DNA of 14,833 nucleotides from contig JABUUT010000018.1 in the NCBI GenBank assembly GCA_021443045.1, positions 32,965-47,797 on the forward strand, in the 5' to 3' direction. Made by a program: the position numbers and the translations under genes. Under the pieces are notes generated by a model, which was given only the letters and a program-made list of their open reading frames with translations, did not search any database and was not told where the DNA came from. The DNA comes from Fibrobacteraceae bacterium (lineage in GTDB: Bacteria; Fibrobacterota; Fibrobacteria; Fibrobacterales; Fibrobacteraceae). Positions 1 through 8,157 of this stretch are shown one piece after another. Within the stretch, counting starts at the first letter, position 1. Each line of letters opens with the position of its first letter.

Positions 1-69
1 GTAGCGAACGGCCTCACGCCTCAAAGCGACACCGTCGCGACCTCACCTCTGACAACCAATTACCAACCT
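1..69. other. Short gene-free edge with a small GC-rich inverted repeat
   Basis: This is the stretch downstream of the M48-type peptidase stop codon. It is GC-richer than other intergenic DNA here. It holds a perfect 5-bp inverted repeat (GCGAC at 26-30, GTCGC at 34-38, 3-base loop) and a repeated CCTCAC at 12-17 and 41-46. No T-tract follows on the minus strand, so I do not call it a terminator. It may be the edge of an intergenic repeat cut off by the window. Confidence 0.3.
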
Positions 70-639
70 CTACTTTTTAAACAGATTTTTGTATCGAAGT
101 GGGGCCGTTGGATGCTCCCGATACACCAAGGCAAACAACTTTGTGTAAGGAATTTCGTTTTCCGCAAGTTTTAACATGGCCTCTTTAGCCTTATGCTTAC
201 CCAACTGCTTTAAAGCATACCTATCGGCTTCGTATTCCTGATTCCAACAATAAAAGTGAAAAAAAATACGAAAGGGAATGGCCACCAAATGCAAATACAG
301 TACGGCTATCCAAATAGGGTGCCCAAAACGGTACAACATGGCCGCCAAAAACCAAACCCCCAACAAAAGAAAAATCACTTTCACCAAATTGCGGAGCACG
401 GAATGATGGGCTGCGGCATGACCCTTTTCGTGCTCCCGAACAAAAGCAGCCTCTTTTTCACCACTGCCACCATCCAAAACGGCACCTCGCTTTTCTGGCA
501 AAGGTACAATATCGTTGATCAGGGGAATCAACCGCAAAATCACAAAGATGCCCCCCTTCATTTGAAAAGCCCGACACTCGCGAATTTCAAGAATTCCTCG
601 TGCCAAAATTTCTATACAAAGTAATCCGTATAAAATCAC
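70..639 (-). CDS. Small membrane M48-type zinc metallopeptidase
   Basis: A 189-residue putative peptidase of the M48 (HtpX/Ste24-like) class, probably acting at the inner membrane. The zinc motif HEKGH is at residues 70-74 (ligands H70 and H74, catalytic E71). The usual downstream ExxxD motif is E135 to D139 (sequence EYEAD). The C-terminus carries 'HPTAPLRYKNL', matching the family's 'HP...R...L' ending. Two hydrophobic segments, about 86-105 and 109-130, separate the zinc motifs. It is shorter than HtpX (about 290 residues) and lacks that protein's long N-terminal membrane part. The start is GTG at 639; it overlaps the upstream DUF4954 stop as GTGA, so translation is probably coupled. No strong Shine-Dalgarno is visible. 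The substrate is unknown. Confidence 0.82.
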   Translation of the reverse strand: MILYGLLCIEILARGILEIRECRAFQMKGGIFVILRLIPLINDIVPLPEKRGAVLDGGSGEKEAAFVREHEKGHAAAHHSVLRNLVKVIFLLLGVWFLAAMLYRFGHPIWIAVLYLHLVAIPFRIFFHFYCWNQEYEADRYALKQLGKHKAKEAMLKLAENEIPYTKLFALVYREHPTAPLRYKNLFKK

Positions 640-2528
640 GACAGTTTACCAATGCCATTTAGGCGGCGCACATTTTCTTCAAATCTTGCCTTTTCCCATT
701 CCATAAATCCCTTGTCTACAGGGTGGGCATCGGCATAGTCGTCAAATATTTCAGAACCCCGCCTAATATCTTTGTCTAGGCCATGTATCACCAACTCGTA
801 CCAATCTCTATTCAGTTGACGCATCCGTTTTACCAAATCTTCCAAAGTTTCCGGGAGCTGTACCAGTCGGGCCACATCTTTATTCAAGTCTCCAGAAAGC
901 AATCTTCTCGTTTCCTTTGGGTTTTGATAAACCAGGCTCTTGTCTTCTTCCACCAGCAAGATAATTTGTTCTAAAATATATCGTTCCAAATATTCGCCAT
1001 AACCACGCAAGGCTTCTTGGCGAACCCTTTCCCGCATAAAGTTTTGGCCCAGGCCATCAATATGTTCCTTGGTGTAAAAATCTTGCACTGTTTGTACCTG
1101 AAGCCTGTTGTATGCATCGTACACGCACTTTACGGTATCCACACTGTAAATGTCACCATAACCAATAGGAACCACGCCCTTGCCACGCACAGAATATTTG
1201 TAGGCGTTTCTATCTAAAGCATAGGCATTTCTAAAGTAGTTCCAGCCAGGAACAATTTCATTTAGCCTTGCAGGAATGCCAGCCAAATGGGAATCCCCAG
1301 GTCTAATTAAAGAAAAGGGGAATTTAATACGCTGAGGAAGAGTAGTTACACCACTGGCTATCAAACTAAAGGGAGCTTCTTTAAAGTTGGCAGGGAACTT
1401 AATGTTCACACCAAGGCCAAAGAACGTTCCCTGGCCAGGCATAACCTCCTGGTCGGGCATGCGCCCCGTGTGGTTGCTTCCCACATTGGCACCATACCCC
1501 AAGTTGCCACAGCCATCGGGCCACAGAGCTGCAATCAACAAGGAATGATGGTGCATCTGAGTCATGGGCCCCACATAGGAGCTGTTCACCTCCGCTTCTT
1601 CAATGTGGCAGCAAGGTGCAATAATAGAAGACTTTACTATAGCCTTACTTCCCACCTTGGTGCGGGCCATCAACACAGTATCCCGAACCTCCGCCGCCGT
1701 ATGAACCTTAACCCCACACTGCACGTTGGCGTTTTCCAAAATAACGGAATCGTAAATGTGGGTAGATTCTTCCAGGGAACTCATAACAATGGTATTGCGA
1801 ATTTTAGAAGCACCTTCAATGCGGGCATGAGCTCCAATCCAACTGTTTCGCACAATGTTGGTATTGCAAACCACGGCACCCTTGTCCACCACGCCGTATG
1901 ACAGCTCCAACTCGTTCTTAAAGTCGTTCAACTGTTCATTAAAGTTCTGCTCCACTTCGTCTTCGGCCTTGTGAAACAACTGGCAGTCTACCAAATCCGT
2001 TGTTATGTCTGGAAAAACGGAAACAGAACGACCGCCCATTTCGTTGCCCACCGTAATCTTTGTACCAACCATGTATCCAATTTTTCCGCTGGACACAAGG
2101 GAGCCCACATTGTGGACCACAGCCCCCATGCGAACCATTACATGAGACAACATGGCCACCTTGTATACAAGGGCATTTTCAACAATACAGTCGTGAACCA
2201 GGCTATCGTAAATACCTGTTGGAAAAGAAACGTCACCAGGCAAAAGCAGGGTGCCATAAAACTTGGGCAAAAAAACATGCCCCATAAACACACTTCTGTT
2301 AATTCGGGAAGGGTCAAATTCTCCTTCCACAAGCACCTTGGACCAGTCGTCGGAGCGGTTCCCATTTTTTTCCAAAACCAGAATCTCGTCGTCACTCAAG
2401 GCGCGATATTTACTACTGGAAGCCTTCAATGTCTTGATTCCTTCTACCGAAGAAGCCAAAACACTGTTCTTTAATACTTTTTTTAGTTTGAGCAGTCGTT
2501 GCATACCCATAAAATAGACTAAATTCAT
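636..2528 (-). CDS. DUF4954 family protein with left-handed beta-helix repeats
   Basis: A 630-residue protein that I recognise as DUF4954. The domain appears to begin near residue 40 ('YRALSDDEI') and continues through 'LPGDVSFPTGIYDS' and 'NEMGGRSV'. From about residue 220 to 350 it shows imperfect hexapeptide-like repeats of the kind seen in left-handed beta-helix acyltransferases and sugar-nucleotide enzymes. The C-terminal part, about 480-630, looks alpha-helical and charged. Family members occur in Bacteroidetes and Treponema as well as Fibrobacter; no reaction is firmly known to me. The first ATG at 2528 overlaps the divergent gene's ATG. In-frame ATGs at 2510 and 2504 are alternatives, and none has a clear Shine-Dalgarno. 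The basic N-terminal 30 residues precede the domain. It is followed by the overlapping M48-type peptidase gene. Confidence 0.85.
   Translation of the reverse strand: MNLVYFMGMQRLLKLKKVLKNSVLASSVEGIKTLKASSSKYRALSDDEILVLEKNGNRSDDWSKVLVEGEFDPSRINRSVFMGHVFLPKFYGTLLLPGDVSFPTGIYDSLVHDCIVENALVYKVAMLSHVMVRMGAVVHNVGSLVSSGKIGYMVGTKITVGNEMGGRSVSVFPDITTDLVDCQLFHKAEDEVEQNFNEQLNDFKNELELSYGVVDKGAVVCNTNIVRNSWIGAHARIEGASKIRNTIVMSSLEESTHIYDSVILENANVQCGVKVHTAAEVRDTVLMARTKVGSKAIVKSSIIAPCCHIEEAEVNSSYVGPMTQMHHHSLLIAALWPDGCGNLGYGANVGSNHTGRMPDQEVMPGQGTFFGLGVNIKFPANFKEAPFSLIASGVTTLPQRIKFPFSLIRPGDSHLAGIPARLNEIVPGWNYFRNAYALDRNAYKYSVRGKGVVPIGYGDIYSVDTVKCVYDAYNRLQVQTVQDFYTKEHIDGLGQNFMRERVRQEALRGYGEYLERYILEQIILLVEEDKSLVYQNPKETRRLLSGDLNKDVARLVQLPETLEDLVKRMRQLNRDWYELVIHGLDKDIRRGSEIFDDYADAHPVDKGFMEWEKARFEENVRRLNGIGKLS
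2488..2515 (+). promoter_or_regulatory. Sigma70-like promoter for the GGDEF-like/GT4 pair
   Basis: A -35-like TTGAGC at 2488-2493 and a -10-like TAAAAT at 2510-2515 are separated by 16 bases. They sit just before the plus-strand ATG at 2527 and inside the first codons of the divergent DUF4954 gene. Transcription would start near 2521-2523, leaving almost no 5' leader. That fits the absence of a Shine-Dalgarno sequence before 2527. This is a visual match only. Confidence 0.4.
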
Positions 2529-2973
2529 GGGCGTGATGAAGAAAGAGCTCTTTAATTTGATTAGAAAACACCATTATGGGATTTCCATCTACACCGAGGA
2601 AATCTTTGAACGTCGCTGCCAGGAGGAAATTATCCGTAGTGACGAAGACCAGAGCTCCTTTGTTTATTTGGAATTTGACTTCGATTCCATCCGCAAGGCC
2701 CTAGAAACTGACGAGAGCAACCATCAGTTCTGGGAAATTTTCATGAGTGCCTTAGCCAAGAATAACCGGGGAAGCGACATTATCGGTTTTTTAGAAAACG
2801 AGTCTGGAATAGGAATGCTATTGCTAGATTCCAAACTGGAAGGATGGAAGCGGATTTGCGGACGCATTGAGCAAACCGCCAAAGACTACAATTTCAGCAC
2901 CATCAATCCCATTTTGCAGACCATTGTAAAACCCATAGTCTACCCCGCCTGCATCAAAGATCTCAATCAATGA
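2527..2973 (+). CDS. Hypothetical protein, possibly a degenerate GGDEF-fold domain
   Basis: A 148-residue soluble protein with no signal peptide or membrane segment. I do not recognise it with certainty. The middle runs 'VYLEFDFDSIRKAL', then 'NRGSDIIGFLENESGIGMLLLDSKLEGWKRICGRI' (split here only for reading). That order resembles a GGDEF fold: a first strand with aspartates, an R-x-x-D-I-I-G strand, the signature turn, and a following helix. The catalytic GGDEF turn would be replaced by 'LENESG', so cyclase activity is unlikely if the resemblance is real. It overlaps the glycosyltransferase by 4 bases (ATGA), which implies coupled translation and perhaps a regulatory role in polysaccharide synthesis. 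An internal ATG at 2536 is an alternative start. Confidence 0.7.
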   Translation: MGVMKKELFNLIRKHHYGISIYTEEIFERRCQEEIIRSDEDQSSFVYLEFDFDSIRKALETDESNHQFWEIFMSALAKNNRGSDIIGFLENESGIGMLLLDSKLEGWKRICGRIEQTAKDYNFSTINPILQTIVKPIVYPACIKDLNQ

Positions 2974-4175
2974 AAGTTCTAGTTATCGGTTCTGTTTACC
3001 CTCGGTTTGAAGATGATGCGGAAGTACCCTGGCTGCGCTCCTCTGTGGCCCACTTAAAAGAGGCCGGTCTAGACGTACAGGTTCTAGCCCCTTCGTACAA
3101 AGGTCTTAAGAGCCACGAGATAGATGGAGTAAAAGTCAATCGCTTTAGGTACGCAACCCCTAGCCTTGAAATACTCACCCACGAAGAAGGGGCTCCCAGC
3201 AAAATGGCAAGCAAACCTTGGCTGCAGCTCCTGGCTATTCCGTACATTATCAATGGTTTTTTTCAGTGCATAAAACTCTGCAAAAAATATAGGCCAAGCG
3301 TTATTCACGCCCACTGGCCATTCCCCCACGCTTTTATCGCACTGGGAGCCTGCAAACTGTTTAAAATACCGCTGGTGCTCAATTTTCATGGGGCTGAACT
3401 TTTACTTATCCGCAAAAAAAAATGGGTGCGGCCACTACTCCATTTTGCCATTGGGCAAGCAAAGGCAGTTCTTGCCAACAGCAGCTTTACCGCCAGCAAA
3501 ATCAAGGATATTCGCAATGTAACTGTAGAATGGAGCCCCTATGGCACTACTTTAGGAACTACTTTGGGAAACTCCACAAGCCCCACAAAAAACTTTGCAC
3601 CCCACCCTGTTACAGATAAATTTAAAATTCTTTTTGTGGGCCGTCACATTGAACGCAAAGGCATTCAGTACCTTATCGACGCCGCCGCACAACTAGACCC
3701 TTCCCAGTTTCAAGTTCGAATCGTTGGCATCGGCGACATTACAGATAAATTAAAGAAATATGCCGCCAATGTAGCCCCACAAACAGTGGTGTTCACAGGC
3801 AAACTTTCCAGCCAGGATTTAGAAAACGAATACCGCACCGCCAACGTGTTTACGCTTCCAGCCATTGTAGATAGCAAGGGCGACACCGAGGGACTAGGCG
3901 TAGTGCTTATAGAAGCCATGGAACTGGGCTTACCCATTGTGGCAAGCAATGTAGGGGGAATACCCGACGTTGTAGTTGATAACGTCAGTGGGCTGCTAGT
4001 TCCCGAAAAGAACCCACAAGCCTTGGCAGAAGCATTCCAAAAACTAAAAGCTAACCCCTCTCTTACCATACAACTTCTTCAGGGTGCCCAAAAACGCATT
4101 GAAGAATTTTTCACCTGGAATGGAATCATTAAAAGACAAATTGAAGTGTACAATCGTATTACTACAGAGTCTTAA
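2970..4175 (+). CDS. GT4 family glycosyltransferase (GT-B fold)
   Basis: A 401-residue retaining glycosyltransferase of family GT4, probably cytoplasmic or peripheral at the inner membrane, adding a sugar from a nucleotide donor to a glycan or lipid acceptor. The N-terminal Rossmann half has HAHW at 113-116 and FHGAE at 139-143. The C-terminal half has GRHIERKG at 224-231 (basic donor-phosphate contacts) and the E-x7-E motif E307...E315, followed by 'GGIPDVV'. Length is normal for the family. The start overlaps the previous stop as ATGA and has no Shine-Dalgarno. The stop codon overlaps the convergent sbcC stop. Oddities are a GTTL duplication at residues 192-199 and an A9 run at 3414-3422. 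The acceptor and donor cannot be told from sequence. Confidence 0.92.
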   Translation: MKVLVIGSVYPRFEDDAEVPWLRSSVAHLKEAGLDVQVLAPSYKGLKSHEIDGVKVNRFRYATPSLEILTHEEGAPSKMASKPWLQLLAIPYIINGFFQCIKLCKKYRPSVIHAHWPFPHAFIALGACKLFKIPLVLNFHGAELLLIRKKKWVRPLLHFAIGQAKAVLANSSFTASKIKDIRNVTVEWSPYGTTLGTTLGNSTSPTKNFAPHPVTDKFKILFVGRHIERKGIQYLIDAAAQLDPSQFQVRIVGIGDITDKLKKYAANVAPQTVVFTGKLSSQDLENEYRTANVFTLPAIVDSKGDTEGLGVVLIEAMELGLPIVASNVGGIPDVVVDNVSGLLVPEKNPQALAEAFQKLKANPSLTIQLLQGAQKRIEEFFTWNGIIKRQIEVYNRITTES

Positions 4176-6961
4176 AAAATCTCCACCGTGGCATGGCTTG
4201 CACCACGTTCATCTTTGCGAACTTTAATGTGCTTTTCAATCTTTTGCTCCAATTCGGAAACGTGGCTAATAATGCCCACCAGTCGATTGTCACCCACCTG
4301 ATTCCTCAGCACATTAATGGCCGTTTTTAGGCTGTCATCATCTAGGGATCCAAAGCCTTCATCCACAAACATGGTATCTAGCTGAACGCCTCCCGCCGAC
4401 ATCTGAACTTCATCTGCTAATCCCAAAGCCAGAGCCAGAGAAGCCTTAAAACTTTCGCCACCACTAAGAGTACGCACATCCCGCTGTTTGCCTGTATAGT
4501 GGTCAATAACGTCCAAATCTAGGCCACTTTTGCTTTTGTTGTTGGAAGCATCGACACGACGAACCAAGTCGTATTGGTTATTTGTTAGAATGCGCAGGCG
4601 CTGGTTGGCATAATGAACCATTCGCTCAAAGTAGAAGGCTTGCACATAAGTTTCCAGCGTCAACTTTTCCTGGCCATTTAAGCCCCCATTTGCTGTATTT
4701 GCAAGGTTCCTGAGCCACTGATACTTTTTGCCAGTTTTTTCCAATTCCGTTTTCTTTTTCTGAAGATTCTTTAAGGCATCTTCATTGGGCTTTATGCGTG
4801 CTCCCATGTCCGATTGTTTTTCCATGAGAGATTCACGGAGTTTTTCCATTTCGATGTGTTTTGCATTTAGGCTTTCTAAGTTAACTTCGGGAACATCTTT
4901 CAATTTTTCGATGTCTGTATCAATAATGTTTTTCTTAACCGCTATTTCCCTATCGCAATTTCCAATTTTTTCTTCGGCGTTCTTTAAACTAGATTCCAGT
5001 TCACTAGCTAATTTTTGCAGCTTCTGAATTTCCAGTTCTGCCTCTTGCTTGCTTTTGAATTTCAAAGATTCCAAAAGCTTATTTGCCGCCGCTTTTTTTT
5101 CTGCGATTATGGAATTCAAGGAACCCACTTCACCAGTTAAACCCGTGACTATTTCAATGAGTTTCTGCTCCCTTTCTTGCATTTCTGGAACTTCTCTGTC
5201 CAGCTTTTGCTTTTTATTTTCCTTGGCATTTTCTTCGCTAATCTGATTTTTCAGTTCTTCAATTTGGTTCTTTAACAAATCAAACTCTTCACGAATTTTT
5301 GCCTTGGCCTCTTCCACATTGTGGGTTCCTACAAGTTCGTCAAGATTATGGCTCACCACACTTAAAAGATTCTCGTATGTACCATTCGCCTTGGCACACT
5401 GAACGCTATTTTCTTGAGTCGCCTTTTCTGCAGCGTCTGCCTCCTCCTTTAAATTGTTCAATTCAGCCTGTGTAGGAGCTTCAATAGACTTGCAAGCCTT
5501 TTGGGGATGACTGGTGGAACCACATACAGGGCAGGGCATTCCCTCTTCCAAAGTTTCAGCAATAATGCCAGCCTGTTCATCTAAAAATGCCTTGTTTTTT
5601 TTTCGATAAATTTCTGTTTTTTCGCTGGAAATTTTCTGTGAATGCAAATATCTTTCTTGGGCTGTTTTCAGTTCATTTTCCGAATCAGTCAAAGACTTTA
5701 TGTGCTTTCCCATTTCCATCAATTGTTCACGACGATTTTCAGCCTCTTTTTTATGGGCTTCCAATTTTACCAAATTCTTTCCAGCATCCTGCAAAAGTTT
5801 TTGCTCTTCGGCAGCCTTTGCAATCTGCTCTTTTAACTGGGCAAGGCTGTTATTATTGGTGCTCAAACTTTCCGATTTTGAATTGGCTTGTGCTTGGGCA
5901 TTTGAAATTTCTCCATGAATTGACTCCAGCTCACCATATTTTTCAAGGTCATTTTTTAGCGTTGTTGCTTGGGCATTGCAAGATGCATACTGAGAATCAA
6001 ATGATGCCTGTGCAGCCATCTTAACTTGTTCTAAAGTTTTCTTTTCCTCTTGAAGTTTACTATAAAGTTCTTTGGCATCATGCAATTCACTTTTAACTAC
6101 TTCAATAGATTGGGCTCTCTCAATTTCAACATCTATCTTGGAAATTTGTTCATTGAGTTTTTCAATATGCTTTTTTACTTCCTCCATTTCACTTTTGTCT
6201 TTTGCAATAAGAAGTTGTAAAAGTTCGCAAATTCTATTCCAATCAGAAATACACTTATTGCCAGCCTGTTCCTTAAAATTTTCGACCTCCGAAAAAACTT
6301 CACTTGTTTCACTGCAATATATGCCTTCAACTAGTTGGTTGGCACCAAGAGTAAGCCTATTGTACTCGTCTCCGCATTCATTCGATAACTTTCGCAACTG
6401 TTGCTGCAAACTGTCAAATCTGCCGGTCTTAAAAATATTGCGGAAAATATTTTTTCGTTCCTCTGTGGCGGCTAAAAGCAGCTTCTGAAAATCACCCTGG
6501 GCAATCATGGCAATTTTTCGGAACTGTTCCACATCTAGGTGAATAATCTCCTCCACCTTTTTAGTAACAGATGTGTCTTTGCTAACAACAGTTCCATCGG
6601 GCAAATGCAATTCGGCACCAGCCAACTCCTTAGTCATTCCGCTGCCCCGCTTTGCGGGGCGCATGTATTCTGGATTGCGCCTTACCCAATATTTTTTTCC
6701 TGCATATTCAAATTCCAGCTCCACTTCAGTTGGAGTTTCGGGCTTGGCATAGTCGCTTCTAAAACTCTTTGTATCGTTGCGAACGGTACCGCTGGCGACA
6801 CCATAAAGGGCGTAGGTAATGCCATCAAAAATAGTGGTCTTTCCTGCACCAGTGTCCCCACTAATTAAGTAGAGGCCTGTTGAACCCAACTTAGAAAGGT
6901 CAATTACGGTGCGGTCGGCGTATGGTCCAAATGCAGACATTGTCAGTTTTAAAGGTCTCAT
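4172..6961 (-). CDS. sbcC: Exonuclease subunit SbcC (Rad50-like ATPase)
   Basis: A 929-residue SMC-like ATPase that works with SbcD to open and trim hairpins and blocked DNA ends. Walker A GDTGAGKT is at residues 35-42. A long coiled coil is broken by the zinc hook CPVC (C477, C480). The ABC signature LSGGES is at 832-837, Walker B with catalytic 'VDE' at about 861-868, the D-loop 'SLDDDS' follows, and the switch histidine is H900. I chose the ATG at 6961 because a strong GGAGGG (minus strand of 6968-6973) lies 6 bases upstream. A TTG 15 bases earlier would place the start inside sbcD and lose that ribosome-binding site. The gap to the sbcD stop is 2 bases, typical of coupled sbcDC. Confidence 0.97.
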   Translation of the reverse strand: MRPLKLTMSAFGPYADRTVIDLSKLGSTGLYLISGDTGAGKTTIFDGITYALYGVASGTVRNDTKSFRSDYAKPETPTEVELEFEYAGKKYWVRRNPEYMRPAKRGSGMTKELAGAELHLPDGTVVSKDTSVTKKVEEIIHLDVEQFRKIAMIAQGDFQKLLLAATEERKNIFRNIFKTGRFDSLQQQLRKLSNECGDEYNRLTLGANQLVEGIYCSETSEVFSEVENFKEQAGNKCISDWNRICELLQLLIAKDKSEMEEVKKHIEKLNEQISKIDVEIERAQSIEVVKSELHDAKELYSKLQEEKKTLEQVKMAAQASFDSQYASCNAQATTLKNDLEKYGELESIHGEISNAQAQANSKSESLSTNNNSLAQLKEQIAKAAEEQKLLQDAGKNLVKLEAHKKEAENRREQLMEMGKHIKSLTDSENELKTAQERYLHSQKISSEKTEIYRKKNKAFLDEQAGIIAETLEEGMPCPVCGSTSHPQKACKSIEAPTQAELNNLKEEADAAEKATQENSVQCAKANGTYENLLSVVSHNLDELVGTHNVEEAKAKIREEFDLLKNQIEELKNQISEENAKENKKQKLDREVPEMQEREQKLIEIVTGLTGEVGSLNSIIAEKKAAANKLLESLKFKSKQEAELEIQKLQKLASELESSLKNAEEKIGNCDREIAVKKNIIDTDIEKLKDVPEVNLESLNAKHIEMEKLRESLMEKQSDMGARIKPNEDALKNLQKKKTELEKTGKKYQWLRNLANTANGGLNGQEKLTLETYVQAFYFERMVHYANQRLRILTNNQYDLVRRVDASNNKSKSGLDLDVIDHYTGKQRDVRTLSGGESFKASLALALGLADEVQMSAGGVQLDTMFVDEGFGSLDDDSLKTAINVLRNQVGDNRLVGIISHVSELEQKIEKHIKVRKDERGASHATVEIF

Positions 6962-6963
6962 TA

Positions 6964-8109
6964 TTAACCCTCCCAAATTTCACGAATCAAGTTTTCCATA
7001 AATTCCAAAGGCTCCCCTTCAAGAGGCCTGCCATTTTCTCTCTCATAAAAATCTGCAAATAGAGACATGGGAGATTTTTTTTCCACATTAATGGCTATAA
7101 ATTCTGTGTTCTGATTTCTGGTGCGGCTATTATCGTAATCCAGTGTCATTATATTCTTGTACACCCCCCGCAGCTTTATAATGGCTTCTGGAATATCGTC
7201 TTCATCGGTTAGTTCCGCATACACAAAGTCTTCCAGGCTTTTACCCTCATTCAACTGCTTTTGGCAAAACTCCATAGACACAAGCTCATCAAAGGTGCCA
7301 CGAATTTTTCGCATATCCCGGAGAGGCTTTAATTCTATGGTGCGAATGTCGGTAGAACAATCTTTTAATTCCACCACCGTTACCGATTTTTTGTGGTTGG
7401 CTTCAGAAAGGGAATACTTGAGAGGAGTTCCTGAATACCGAACTTTTACACCAAAACCTTGTGGTTTGTGAATATGACCTAACGCCACATAGTCAAAAGT
7501 TTCAAAAACCTTGGCATCCACATTGTCTAGGCCACCTACATTTTCTTCAGAATCGGAGCACTCCGCTCCAGTAACAAATTGATGGGCCACCAGCACATTG
7601 CGCCGCCCTTCAGTAAATTTCATCTTTGAAATGCTCTTTGCCACAGCGCTGGTATAGTCTTCAACCTGGCAAGCTTCTTCTTCACTTAAAAAACGACGCA
7701 CATCGGCAGGGCGCACAAAGGGAAGCATCCAAACATCCACCTCCCCAAATTCATCCCTCAAAGTTACAGGAGTAAAATCGCCACTGTACACAGGCGACAT
7801 AAAACAGCCCTGGTCTTCCATAAGGCGACCGCCAAAAGCTATGCGCTGAGGAGAATCATGGTTTCCACTAAGCACAAAAACCTTGGTACCGAGTTTTGAA
7901 AGCCTAAACAGATATTCATCCAACATGCTAACCGCTTCAGCAGAGGGAACAGACTTGTCGTACACATCCCCAGCAATAATAACCCCATCTGGCTTTTCTT
8001 CTTTTACAATTTCTATAATCTGATCCAGAATATATTTCTGGTCTTCCAACATACTGTATTCACAAACTTTTTTTCCAATATGCCAATCGGCGGTGTGTAT
8101 GAACTTCAT
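6964..8109 (-). CDS. sbcD: Exonuclease subunit SbcD (Mre11-like)
   Basis: A 381-residue metallophosphoesterase nuclease, partner of SbcC in the SbcCD double-strand nuclease. The five phosphodiesterase motifs are all visible: D8/H10 (ADWH), D48 (GDVYD), GNHD at 82-85, H176 (AHQF) and GHIH at 211-214. The C-terminal part carries the SbcD capping region and ends in an acidic helix. The ATG at 8109 has a GAGG ribosome-binding site (minus strand of 8115-8118) 5 bases away. It is the first gene of a two-gene operon with sbcC. Its promoter region contains a 15-bp palindrome. Confidence 0.97.
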   Translation of the reverse strand: MKFIHTADWHIGKKVCEYSMLEDQKYILDQIIEIVKEEKPDGVIIAGDVYDKSVPSAEAVSMLDEYLFRLSKLGTKVFVLSGNHDSPQRIAFGGRLMEDQGCFMSPVYSGDFTPVTLRDEFGEVDVWMLPFVRPADVRRFLSEEEACQVEDYTSAVAKSISKMKFTEGRRNVLVAHQFVTGAECSDSEENVGGLDNVDAKVFETFDYVALGHIHKPQGFGVKVRYSGTPLKYSLSEANHKKSVTVVELKDCSTDIRTIELKPLRDMRKIRGTFDELVSMEFCQKQLNEGKSLEDFVYAELTDEDDIPEAIIKLRGVYKNIMTLDYDNSRTRNQNTEFIAINVEKKSPMSLFADFYERENGRPLEGEPLEFMENLIREIWEG

Positions 8110-8129
8110 AATAACCTCTTTTTTCTCGT

Positions 8130-8157
8130 AATATAATATACCTATTTATAATGACAA
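8130..8157 (-). promoter_or_regulatory. Putative sbcDC promoter
   Basis: On the minus strand, TTGTCA (8152-8157) and TATATT (8130-8135) are spaced by 16 bases, with transcription expected near 8123. This leaves a leader of about 14 bases that includes the GAGG ribosome-binding site of sbcD. The -35 hexamer is half of the palindrome at 8152-8166. Visual match only. Confidence 0.4.

Noticed and set aside
256..624. Plus-strand reading frame opposite the M48-type peptidase
   Set aside because: The minus-strand frame has an intact zinc motif and coupled start; this one is a shadow without recognisable features.
1470..1901. Long plus-strand reading frame opposite the DUF4954 gene
   Set aside because: It is antisense to a well-supported gene, is rich in His and Asn as mirror frames often are, and shows no domain or ribosome-binding site.
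4172..4230. Possible bidirectional terminator between the convergent glycosyltransferase and sbcC genes
   Set aside because: The stop codons overlap, and the nearby CGTGG/CCACG pairing has an 11-base loop and lies in sbcC codons; no T-tract is placed correctly.
5587..6024. Plus-strand reading frame opposite the SbcC coiled coil
   Set aside because: It is a mirror of the coiled-coil codons, with Phe- and Leu-rich low-complexity protein and no start signals.
6644..6660. Perfect 7-bp GC-rich hairpin (GCCCCGC-TTT-GCGGGGC) inside sbcC
   Set aside because: It encodes 'RPAKRG' in a stretch where SbcC homologues as I recall have a similar 'RP.K.G' sequence, so coding explains it. There is no T-tract to make it a terminator.
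6962..6976. Five-codon N-terminal extension of SbcC starting at TTG
   Set aside because: The extension overlaps the end of sbcD and includes the GGAGGG ribosome-binding site; ATG at 6961 fits that site and the family's usual 'MRPLKL' opening.
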